Shown here: positions 52,278 to 64,000 of the stretch, one piece after another | Layout: the number at the start of each line of letters is the position of its first letter | Position numbering within the stretch: the first letter of the stretch is position 1 | Assembly: GCF_020080835.1 (NCBI RefSeq) | Contig: NC_058165.1 | Location: 10,423,813 to 10,487,812 of the forward strand | Source of the DNA: Cotesia glomerata | Lineage: Eukaryota; Arthropoda; Insecta; Hymenoptera; Braconidae | DNA: 64,000 nt | Direction of reading: 5' to 3' | Notes under the pieces: model-generated | What the model was told of the DNA's origin: nothing | The model's database searches: none | Seen by the model: only the letters and a program-made list of their open reading frames with translations | Position numbers and translations under genes: made by a program

Positions 52278-55200
52278 TAAATAATTATCTTTTTGCTTTG
52301 ATATTAAGCACTATTGATTGTATTGTTTCGGTTGTTCAAGTAAAAGGTTTTGTTAATGGTGTGATTAAATGAAAATACTTTAGTGGTCAAAAGGTACTTT
52401 AAATACTTTAAATGGAAAATATTAATTTTTCGCTACTGTAGAGTTTTAAATAGGTTGCTAATATTGAAATGCTTCACACACCTAAAGTATTCACTTTATT
52501 AAGATATATCATTTATTTTTATTGTGAAATTATTTATTTACTTAATTTTTAATTGTTTGGTACTAAGTTTGTGTAACTTGAGATTGATAAGTATGATTCT
52601 GTTAAATTAATTAATTTAATTGTAATTATTCACCGTTGTACAAAAACTTTTGGTGATTGTTTGGATATTGACTTTCTTTTTATTATAAATTGTAAAAATT
52701 ACTTCTATTCTTTGATTTATTGATTAATAAATAGATACTTCTATTCATACGTAAACAAGTTCTGACAAATACTCAGTTTTATAATACTCAGATAAATAAT
52801 TATAGATAATGATAATGATCTCAAGAGATGAAAATTTTTTATTTAATGTTATTACTTGAAATGATGGAAGTATGGTTGAAAATTAATGAAAATATATGTA
52901 GGTAGTTTTATGTCAGATTAACTTTTGATTTTTGAGAAGTAATTGTGAAATGAAGGTCAAGAAAATGGAACCTCATTTCTTATTAATATTTGTGGATATT
53001 ATCATGAGAAAATTCCACTGGTAAAAATAAAAAAACATTATAAGTGCGAATTAAAAAAAATATTTTTTATCATAATTGATTTGTTACAAGAATCTTAAAA
53101 ATCTGAAATATTATTAGATTTTAAAATAATCGGAAGAACATCGTGATTTTAAAAAAGCGAATAACTGTTTTAAAATTTTTAAAAGTTGTAATTTATAAAA
53201 GTCTCGAAATTGCGAACGATTTTAAATGAGCGATTTTTAAGTTTTAACTAATAATGTTTTAAAAATTATTTAAAAAATCATCGATTTGACATCAAATAAC
53301 CTACGTAAAAAATAATTTATTATAAAAAAAAAAAAAAATAAATAAAAATTATTTTACAAGTTAATTGATTGTTTACATTCATCGGTTAAAAAAAAAAAAA
53401 ATTATTCGAATTAACGATCAAAAATTGTCGAGAAGCATCTAAACAATTACCAAACTTTTAATGTTAATTTAGGTAAAAATAATAATAAAAATTAGTTAAT
53501 ATATACTGAAAATTATTTTTAAGTTTAAATGATATAAATTCTTAAATATTTTTTTTACTTAATTAATTTATAATTTAAAAATGTAAATTAATCGAAAATA
53601 ACTCATAAAGTAATTTTATAAATAAAAATAACAAACTTACTTTAAAAGTAAACAATAATTTAACGTCAACAGGATTTTAAAAAATTTATAAAGTTTTTTT
53701 TTACAATCATAAAATTTTAAAAATACGTTTGCTGAATTAATTAACGAATGATAATTATTTTATTTTCTTTATTAATTATAATTGTGAAATCGATTTGCAC
53801 TTAAATTTATTGTGACATAGTGATATGATATTAAGTAGCGGTCTTTTTGATATATTAGTAATAATATAAAAAAAAAAAAATGAAATAAAATAAAAATAAA
53901 AATAAACTAAAAACAAATGGTAAAATTTTTTGTATTGCGTGCCAAGTGTTTTCGGCGGCTCAACGTAAACTTTTAAACGCAAATAAGAATCTAAACATGG
54001 CTGTGGGAAAAACACACGCCAAAGAAATTTATAAAAATCATGTGCGTACATCTAACGGAGTTAACTTAATTATATAATACGTATGTAAAATTATCACAGA
54101 AGAAAAGTTTGAAAAAATAAAAAGAAAAACTAATAATTAAAATAAAATAAAATAAAAGACAAAGTAATTAATTCGATGAGCAATGGACTCGAAACGTGAT
54201 ATTAGGCCGAAGCTTGCCTCGAGATTGCTTAAGAACTCAAAGAAGTTCTCGTACTGCACTGCCTATTTAGGGTTTCGCTAGCAACCCAACATATTATCGG
54301 CACAATAATTTTTCTTAAGCAACGTAACGATAATTATTTAATACACAATGTATTTTAAATAATTATTATAATGTGGATGACTCTTGTTGATTTATTATTG
54401 ACTACCATCGTTAATGAATAAATATATCCTTATATTAAAATATTAAACGAAAAAATAAATCTTTTTTTTTTCATTCAAACGCTTCTTACGCTTTAACTAT
54501 TTGTTTAGATATCACTCATTTTTTTTAGATTGTTTTATTTATCAAATATTGTAAGTGTTTTGTCAAAGTAATTAATTTACATTATTTTAAGAGAAATTCG
54601 GTCAAAATTCACTACATATATAAATGTTTTTCTATAACTCGTTGTCATTTTTTGTAAAAGATTTCTTGTAAAATAGTGTAATTTAAATAATTTTATAAAA
54701 CATTTACTTTTTAGTTGAATTTAATTTTCTATTAAAAATATAAGTGTTTCAATGTAATCTAAATTTAAATAGCTTGGGTGTTGGAAGAGTTTGAATTAGA
54801 AAATATTGTTTTTTGTAAATATATCAGTTGAAACATTGGATTGAAATTTTTGAAAATTTTACAATAGAACGTTAATTTTTCTAGTTCGATAATGAAATTT
54901 TGTATTTGTTGATACAATTTTCACCAATCGTTTATATCGTTAATTGATACGTATATTGAAAATATCGTCCGATTTTCAAATCTTTGTTTCAATACACGTG
55001 TAAAAATAATTTGTTCCTTGATACTTTATTTGCTATTATAAATTAATCATGGAAAATCATGTCGTATTTTTAATACCAAATGTTCGGAGGATTTCGAGAT
55101 AATATTGAAGAAAACAATATTATACCCAATCTCTGCATATTAAGGCGTGAAAAAAATTGCTTTAAAATCTTAAGCAAATTTTCTCATTATTTATTTTTTA

Positions 55201-58200
55201 ATTTTGAAGCTCATGTTAAGAGAGTGTAATTTCTTTCAATAAGTAAGTTCTTTTCATGTACATAAATGAAAGTCATAAAAATGTGTTAAAAATTTTATAT
55301 ATATTTTGAATTTTAAAGTAATTTATTTCTTCTTTTAATACTTTTTTATTCAAATTTGTGCGTTTTTTTCCAAATTAAACTAATTATTCTTCTACATCAA
55401 GTTAGTAAACTATTAATGTTGACCCTAAATTGAATAGATATTTGTAAATGGATTAGAATTGAAGTTACACCTATTTTTGACTATAAACAATTGAAAAATT
55501 ACCATAATTAAGTTTTTTTTTAATAATTGCATATTTCTTTCTCAAAGTTTATTATAAACAAATTAATTTGAAAGGAAGAAATGTTTAAAACTCAATTTTT
55601 TTTAATAATTTTTTTTTATAATAAAATTTAAAAGAAGAATATGCAATTGTTTACAAAAAATTTAGTTATTATTTCAAGTTAATATATGTATTTTTCACGT
55701 TTATAAATTCATATTCTTAAATAAAATATCGTGAAAAAAAAAATTCGTAGATTTTTATGGTCAAAAATAAATGTAGCAATTATAAAAAAATACAAAACAC
55801 AGTTTTGATTTATTTGTGTATTTGTATTCATTTAAAAAAAAATATATATACAAAAAATTGTAAGGTTAGTTTCGAACATCTTTGGTATTAGAAGAAACGC
55901 GACCCATGAATTATTTTTGGTTAAAAAAAAAGAATAAATAAAAAAATTAATGAGTAAAAAAATAATTAGATAACTAAAAAAAATAAATAAAAAATTGTTA
56001 AATGCTATATTATAATTTAAAAAATTTGTCATCGAGTTATTTATCAATATCTTATACTTTTGTTATAGTACAAACACATACACATATATGTATATGTGTA
56101 TATATACATAAACTGTGTATATATGCATAATACATGAATAAATAATAAATAATTAAAGAAGAAACTAAATGTAATTAAATAAATAAACAATGGTTTAAAT
56201 AGGGCTCTACTCACGATTCAACTATACTTTGAGGTAAATAAATAATTAAATAAAATATGTATCGACAAATAATGTAAACGTCGATAATGCTGTATGTAAG
56301 CTCATTAATAGAAGAAGAATGAAATAGATATGATTATCGTGAGAATGTGATTATATTATTTAAAATAATGAATGATTATGAATAGTAAGATGTGAAGGTG
56401 ACACACAGAGTACCAATATTCTAAAGTAATTCTAATAATTGAATTAATTATTTGATAATTGTAAATCATAATTAATTGTAGGCTGTAGCATATTAACCAA
56501 CGACGAGACGATGATTATAAAATAATAAAAATAATATTAATATTAATAAATATTATAATTAATAAGTTGATGATTATGAAGATGATAACGATTAATGATG
56601 GTGGTAATGATTAATGATTAATGAAAGGCTCTGAGAGTAAGTGTGTGTTTTTAAAGTGAATTTAAAACCTTATTCAACGTTCGATTAGTAGTCGGTCATT
56701 GCCGTTGTATCATACTTGATAATTGAAAAGTGAAGATATGAATTTTTAAATAAAAATTAAAACATTTATAAAGTTTAAGATATTATAATGTTTCAATTTG
56801 TACTAGTCTGCGTGGTCTCGATACTTTGCGAAACAGATTTTATGGTTTTTTTGTCAGGTTATGTTACTCTAAAGTTTATCCATTAATGATTACTTGTATT
56901 GTATTAATTAATAAAGGCTAATCTTAAATTATGGAAATAAAATTGTTTGTCAAAGTAATAAATACTTGTCATGCCTAAGCTGGGCGCGAGGCAGTCTAAA
57001 CTTTTTGTAGGAAATACATTTTTTACATACACTTAGTGCCTAAAATCGATCATTTTGAACTAATTTAACATTTTATAGGGAAATTAAAGTTAGGTATTAA
57101 AATCTTGCATAGCAGTTGAATTTTTTTTTGCAAGTAATTAAATGATTAATGTTTTTTTTAATATAAAGAGTTTCCTATTAAAAAATTTAGAATACCTAAC
57201 ACAACTAATTTTTAAAAATATCTTTGTGACAAGTGGCAAGTATCTGTAATGGAAGAAATCATAATTTTGTAGAAGTAGGGTTTCACTTATTTTGAATTGG
57301 AAAAAATTGAAGACTCCGGTAACTCACTAGTCATTTTTACTAAATTGACGATAAAAATTTCAACTTTACAAAAGAAAAAGAATTTTAAAATTCAACTTTT
57401 GATCAAAAAATTTTAACTTATGCATTAATTTTTTAAAGTTTTCCTATTTTATTTTTGTGCATCCAAAGAAGAACAAAAAAAATGTCATTTTTTTGCGTTT
57501 TGACAATTTTCATACATGTAAAATGGTAACTATCAAATTTGAAAATTTAGCACCTGAAAGTTTTTTTTTAATTGTCTGTTGATGCGCAAAATAAAAAATT
57601 ATTGAAAAATAATTACTTTGCTTTTAATTTTCGGATTTCGAATTCGAATTTCAATACTAAAAATTTTTGAGAAATTCTATTTTTTTGGATCGTCAAACGG
57701 AGAAAAAATATAAGTATATAAAATTTCCGATTTTTAATGGCTAAAAATAGATGGAACCCCATTTGTACATAATTGCCAAAAATATAACTAAAATAAACGT
57801 TACATTGAATAATTTAAAGTGCAAGTGCTTTTCAATAGAGAAGTTATTTTGAGGTTGAAGTCAATTGAAGCGCAAATTGTCGGGACGACAATGACAATTT
57901 AAAGGACACTGTTAAAATAATAATAATAATAATCATCGATAATGAAAGTGAGAAGTACAGAGATAAATCGAGTGAAAGAGTGAGATAAATAAAGAGTAAA
58001 GGCAAGATATAAATAACAGTCAACTGCCTCCATACGACTGTTATCTTTTATGTCGTCCCGCGTCTACGTAGGCAAGCTATAAATTAAGTAAAAGTGTAGA
58101 TATATCATAGTTAGATAGAACGATCTCAAGAGGACACACATGGATCGCTAAATTTTTTGGCTACCGTATCAACGCGCATGCGCTTTATTTTATTGACATA

Positions 58201-61200
58201 TGCGACATGCGCTAAAAAATAACCAACAAAATGCACAATTACTGAAATAAATGTTATATGGATTATGGTTGAATCGTGAATCAGTTGTAAACGATTTTTC
58301 AACATATTATTCAGCATTACAACAATTTTTCTTTCTATCTTCAAATTTTACTACTGTTGTTTTTAATAATTTCAATTTTAAATTACATTATATTCTTCTT
58401 TGTCTTCACTGTCATTTCAATAGGAATTTCTTTTGCTCGCATTAAAATTACAGCTGAAGCGCATTTTTCGTGCATTGACCCACCTACTTCCGTACCTGAA
58501 AGCCATTTGGTGTTGTCCTTGAGAGATACGCGCAACATTTTAATTTTTGTTAAATAATTTAATCAATTATTTCATTTTTTTATTTTTATAACCTCAATTT
58601 ACTTAACCCCAGATTTACTACTGAGAGAGAAGATACTTTGAACGAAGAATATCAATTAAAAAAAATTATTTTTCCTGGAATAACGAAATCTTACTTAGTT
58701 AATTAATTTTTTCGCTTAATTCAAAACAAAGAAATTCTTGAAAATAATTTTCTTGCTCAGAAAGAAAAAATTTTTCATAGAAGATCTAATTTTCTTGATT
58801 TAAAACAGTATTAAAAAATATAAATTATCTCACTTAAAGAAAAATTTTCTTTGCTCCAGACAATTTTTTCTTACTCCAAAACAAATTCAATCTTAAAAAT
58901 TTTCTTCGTTCGAATAAACCTATTTTCTGTAATTCAACATTTCTTCTCTTGAATCAAGTGAATTTTTCCATCAATTTGTCCAATCTGGATTATAAAATTT
59001 GGCTTTTCTAAATTTTTACTTTAACTTCTCAGAAAAGGAAAACATTTTTAAAAATAGTGAAAATTAAAAAAAAAAATTGTTATTTTAGTGTAATTAAGAT
59101 TATAGTTGTAAAATATGAGTTTTATTGTTAAGTAGACATTTCAATCGATTTGTTAAAACAAAGACCTGATGAATACTCTAAACGTAAATATATTTTAAAT
59201 CTCATGGCTGTCGGGAACGGATCCACTGGCCTTGCGACCATAAGCGCGATTTATCATATTATTATATTCATTAACTTAACCATATTAGTTTATTATAACT
59301 TTTAATTATAAATTTCAGTACAATTTTATTATTAATTAATTTCTTAGGATGTATGCTATGATTTTATACTTTTACAATTATAATAGACTTAGATAAAAAA
59401 TTTATTTGAATCATTCATCTGCATAGTTATAATTCATGATTATTATTATTTGATAAACTATGTATCTGATTAAAAAGAAGAAAATTTATCATTTGTTTAC
59501 TGTTGTATCTTTTCTTCACATTTCTTCTTATTTAATATTATTTAACTCTAAATAGAGTATTTCACGTGCTTTTCTATGACCTATGGTAGTCCATAAACTG
59601 GGATTAAAAAATAAAAATTGTAGAGAATTTATTATTAAAAAAGAAATAATAAAAAAAAAAGAAATGAAAAAAATAAAATTTTATATTTGCCACACTCATA
59701 AATTTAACTACGTTTAAATTAATGTACATAAGACATTCTTTAATAATATGTATAATCCTATAATCACTCATTTTAACCAACAGAATAATGAGTGGTGTAA
59801 TTTTCACGATTTGATGCACAGCTTGATGCATACGAAACACGAGCTGTTTTACCCTCTTCTAATCATTACAATTGCCTTTGTTAACCTGTATTCTATCTGT
59901 TCGAGTATTAAGCAGTTTCAGAGAATAAAAATAATCTTAATAACAATGACAAGTCATAGTTTTAAAATAAACATAATGTTTCTCTCTATTATTATTCATT
60001 TCTGTTAATATCCCGAGCTTTTTTAAATTACCGCTATGAAAGTCAATGATTTTCAAAAATTGGGAAGTAATTGATTAACTTGAATCAAGTAAATAATTTG
60101 AAGAACTTCATCTCCTTGATTTGAGAAGAAGTATTCTTAAACTAAAAAATTTTTCTTGATTTAAGTAAATTTTACTTAATTCAAGAATGTTTCGTCTTAA
60201 TTCAAGACAATTAAACTTCAAAATCTTCAAAATTATTTTTTAGATTCAAGAATTTTTCTCTTGATTTAAGTTAATTTTTTTTTAGTGTGCATAAATCTTT
60301 CATATAACTTTTGAACGATTCGACCGATTTGAACGACATTAGCATTATTTAATGGTTCAGCGAAACTACTCGCGAAATTACGACTTTCTCGTAATTTTAA
60401 ACAATTCGACGCAATAAATTTTTAGAAATTTCAAAAAAACCGAAAAAAAAAGTTTTTAAAATAATTTTCTGTCAAAATAACTTTTGAGCTGCTTTATCGA
60501 TCAATTTCATAATTTAATCAGCTCTTGACCTAAAAAAAAGACGTCGAATGCCGTATATGAAATCAAAATCGGTTCTTTCGTTTGTAAGATATCGTTAACG
60601 AAAAATTTGGAAAAAAACATCTTTTCAATGTAACTTTAAAATTTCTAACCCAATCGATTTTGTATGACACAATATTTTTAGAACTTAAAAAACTGCGTCA
60701 TTTGCTATAAACTGCACTAAAATCAATCGATTCATTCAAGAGATATCGTAGTCGAAATATTTTGAGTGTTTTTTTTTTTTTTTTTAATTTATTTATGAAA
60801 TTTGATGCACTTTGCATTTGAAGTCAGTGAGAAGTGGCAAGAATGGTTTGTAGAGTCAACCGTTTTACTAATTTTTTTTATTTCATTATTTTGAACTCCA
60901 GTAATTGAAATAAGAAGTGGCAGGAGCAAAATAGAAACGTCAATTGAAAGATTTTAGAGAAACTTGACTATTTTGTTTGTTTTTAAGTTCAAAAACTGGT
61001 TAGCCGTTTAAAAAACAATTTTTTGGAAATTTTTGAACTGTGATCTTTTCATCGAGTCAACCAAATCATGCGGTTTTTAACTATTCACTTGTTTTTCTAA
61101 GCTTAAATTAATTAAAGAAGAAAGTTTAAAAATTGAATATGGCTAAACTTTTGAAACTAACTTTTAACAGATAATTTTTTGAAAATTTTCAAACTACGAT

Positions 61201-64000
61201 TTTTTTTTAACTAATTAATCGATTTTGATGTAGTTTGCGACATTTAACAAAGCTTTTGAAAAATAGAGCTAATTAAGTTCTGGAATTGTTCAGCACAGTA
61301 GCTTGTAAAATATTGAAATAAAAAAAAAACTTATTTTTCAAAATTAAAATTTTTAAACTTTCCAGAATCTGTTGATCTGATTCTCTCAAATTTTCAAAAA
61401 AAGTCAACTTGTAAAATTTCATAGCGGGAAGTTAAAAAAAAATTAAAACTTTACCGTCATATGGAAAAAATTTAAATTTAATAAAAAGCTTCTACGTTTA
61501 AAAATTATTTTTCCAAATTCTGAAGCATAAAAATGTTTTTATCTGTAGCTTTGACGTTTCAGTTTTGCTCTCTGTCTAGTATTAACGTTCTTATAGACTT
61601 AGTATCACATTTATATGTAGTCATATACTTATGATAGATTTATTTCATATTCACGTAGTCATAAATCATCATATTCACATATGTATTAATGTAAATAATG
61701 ATCATGTGAATAGATATTAATATAATATATTCCCATGATGATATTAGAAAAATGTAATTATAATATTAATCATAATTGATTATGATTATATTTAACAATT
61801 TAGTGTTGGGATGATCTGTCTGATTCATACAATCATTTAATTACGTAATTACTTTTTTCTCACTTTTGAAATATATGTGTAAATATATAACTAGCATACA
61901 TATATAGTACAATATATAATACGTATAACGTGGTAGCTAGACGACGTAATTCGATAATTCAATCTTCTTCGGAAACGCGTGACCACATAGCTCCAAGGTC
62001 TAAGTAAGTGGTTGCAGCCAAACTTGATAACCTCGATCTACTTCTTAAATTATTGTAAAAACTAATAATAATGATAATTACAATGTTAATTGTCTTTTGT
62101 CAACAAATATCAGAATCAACAGTTTAAATAGATTTATACAAAATGAAAAAAAATGATTAATAAAAAGGTTTTTCAAGATGAAAAATAATGCTTTGTATTG
62201 AATAGAAATTGAGATCAAAGAACTCGAAAATGTTAGAATAAAAAGAGCATCCCCTATTGAATGTAATGAATACAGCTGAATGTTGTCTTGTAATGGTTTA
62301 TTTCAGTGTCTAAATCACGTCCAATCCTGGTTGGTGATCCATGCGAATGGATCTATTAGCTCAATAGTGTGACAAGGCTGTGGGCTGTGGGCAGTCTGCT
62401 AATACAGATATAGGGACGGATGTGACGTAATTTGAGGTCACCCACGTAAATGCTGCGTGCTACATTATTGGGCAAGAGAAAAATATAAACTTACACGTTT
62501 TATAATTTTTTAATACTCAGTATTAATTACTGATAATAAATATATCTACATAATACGTTTTCGTTAAAAATTTTATTATTTTCTTAAAAATTATTTTTTT
62601 ATGCCATTAAGTTTTTTTATTTCAAATGATAAATAGTGTTCGATAATTTCCATGGCATAAATACATCTTAGATAAAAGACATATTAAGAATTCACGCCTC
62701 TTGCAGAATAAACCAATCAAGTCGTTCTCTTTATGGCGTAATATGATCATATCGCAACCAATAAGATTAGATAATTGAACGCAATTGTTTAAATATTAAA
62801 TTTTACATTCAATACCTGAAAACATTCAAAATTTGGGATCTCAATAAACTTTTCTACATCAGCAAATCTTTAATTGTTTCTCAAATTGGATGTCATTTTT
62901 TCTCCATCACTCAAAAAAATTTAGTTGAAATCTCAACGAAGATCTTTCAGAAGAACATGAAGTTGGCTTTATATACTTCATAGGTGATATCGACGGTCTA
63001 ATTAGCAATTGTTCTAACTCTTTATTTTTTGGAGGGTGATTTTTAAAAATTTTGATGTAGCAGTAGTCTAATTATGAATTATTTGAATGATTCAAACCAA
63101 AATATTATACCTCTATTAGATATAAAATGGTTTTTTTAAGTGATAATAAATTTTGAACTAATTATTTTTTCGTACAAATGGAAGATTCTCTAAAATGGAG
63201 TTAGACGATTTGTTAATTAGAACGTCGATATGTGGTAAGTATTCATATGACTTATGTAGATTGTCTGAGGCGATCAAAGATGCGTCTTATAAAATACCAA
63301 ATAAAGAAGTTGGATAATTTTTTATCATGATAATAGTATATGCCGTAAAATACCTATGAAAAAAATTTCTACTATAACCTGATATGACCATATACAATTT
63401 TTTATGTCTTTATATGCCCATATATGGTCTGATCTAAATATCTAGCTTGATATGACAATATCTTCAGATATAACTTAATATACCTCTAGCTATATAAGGC
63501 CCTTATATGGTCATATATGTCTAATTAGTGGATCAAAGAAAACGACAAATTTGATTTTTTCAAATGATCATGAAATTTCATCAGAGGATGTCAAGAAAAG
63601 ACCCTGTCAAAATTAGAACTCTAATATTGATATTTGGAAGTCATAAATTAAAATTTTCCACTTATTGTGTAAATAATAATATGGAAAAAAATATTTTAAA
63701 GTTGGGAATTTTATATCTTGTCATACAAGCGATTTATCAGCTAGCCGATACATTTTTTGTAAGAAATCGAACGCTCTATAGAAAAGGTTCCTAATAATTT
63801 TTCGATAAATTTTTGGCAAAATTATCATTTTTTGGATAAAAAGCCTCGATCTATATTGAGGAATATCTAATTCTGACTTTGCAATAAAATTTAATGAATA
63901 AAAAAATGTAATTAAGTGTTTACAAATATGGAGTTTTTAACTTGGTATCAGTAACTATAACAGATGAATTAACTCTTATGTTGACTTTAATGATAACAGA
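52278..64000 (+). other. turtle 3' UTR and gene-free AT-rich region
   Basis: No protein-coding or RNA gene is supported. The 3' UTR must begin at 52278; AATAAA occurs many times (for example about 52725 and 54417), so I cannot choose the polyadenylation site. Low-complexity A/T runs dominate 53000-56200. A CTTGATTCAAG-type MITE relic is at about 58610-58970, an F1 copy at 60022-61435, and ATATGGTCATATA-like degenerate repeats at 63340-63520. GC-richer patches at 58430-58540, 61925-62030 and 62290-62460 are unassigned. Confidence 0.65.
60022..61435. mobile_element. F1 repeat copy with inverted ends
   Basis: The left end ATTACCGCTATGAAAGTCAA and the right end TTTCATAGCGGGAAGTTAA are inverted. 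The body has ATAACTTTTGAACGATTCGA and AAGACGTCGAATGCCG blocks as in other F1 copies. Where the others have (AC)n, this copy carries a CTTGATTCAAG-type MITE-like segment (about 60075-60290). Confidence 0.65.

Noticed and set aside
52700..54430. Choosing a polyadenylation site for turtle
   Set aside because: AATAAA is very frequent in this AT-rich DNA; no single site is supported without transcript data.
62290..62460. Possible further turtle exon after an atttcag acceptor
   Set aside because: No frame stays open for a convincing length and the tail already ends with a stop at 52277 in the family-typical exon.

Overview
The window is strongly AT-rich eukaryotic DNA holding the 3' two thirds of one large, intron-rich gene on the + strand. 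I identify it as turtle (tutl), an insect Ig-superfamily cell-surface receptor (Dasm1/IgSF9 family in vertebrates). The source is an arthropod, almost certainly an insect; a hymenopteran is a guess from the TE mix, not something the sequence proves.

Gene layout. The exons, in order, are: end of Ig1 (35-260), Ig2 (4470-4745), Ig3 (6752-7039), Ig4 plus start of Ig5 (23746-24155), end of Ig5 plus start of Fn1 (24491-24762), end of Fn1 (26651-26826), a 22-codon stalk microexon (27458-27523), Fn2 (27874-28062), end of Fn2 plus the membrane segment (37617-37844), a juxtamembrane exon (37944-38025) and a 404-codon cytoplasmic terminal exon (51065-52277). Splice phases agree throughout and the joined reading frame is about 1141 codons plus stop. 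An optional or alternative cytoplasmic exon lies at 43179-43428. The first exons are off the left edge. From 52278 to 64000 I see no gene.

The introns are full of transposable elements, several nested with target duplications visible in the sequence. The 16.7-kb intron 7040-23745 holds a 15-kb P-like (THAP/P) transposon (8345-23403) with very long inverted ends. It contains a palindromic MITE (11486-13728) that is itself split by a solo LTR (11800-13716). A 7.4-kb LTR retroelement (15501-22908) sits inside the P-like element's right inverted repeat. That retroelement has two LTRs, a tRNA-Lys primer site, a 75-bp tandem array, a gag fragment, a frameshifted envelope-type glycoprotein gene and two small overlapping 3' ORFs, but no recognisable pol. 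Strong splice signals are placed as in spliced-envelope retroviruses.

The 9.6-kb intron 28063-37616 holds an R1-clade non-LTR retrotransposon (minus strand, 30868-35863) inserted in a (TG)n/(AC)n microsatellite. The microsatellite is an internal part of a dispersed inverted-end repeat (called F1 here), with other copies near 1.56, 49.9 and 60.0 kb. A piggyBac-like MITE (5659-6165, TTAA) has its empty site preserved in a second copy of the host repeat at 25.97 kb.

The best candidates for something undescribed are the pol-less, envelope-bearing LTR element with extra spliced ORFs, and the microsatellite-in-MITE target used by the R1-clade element.
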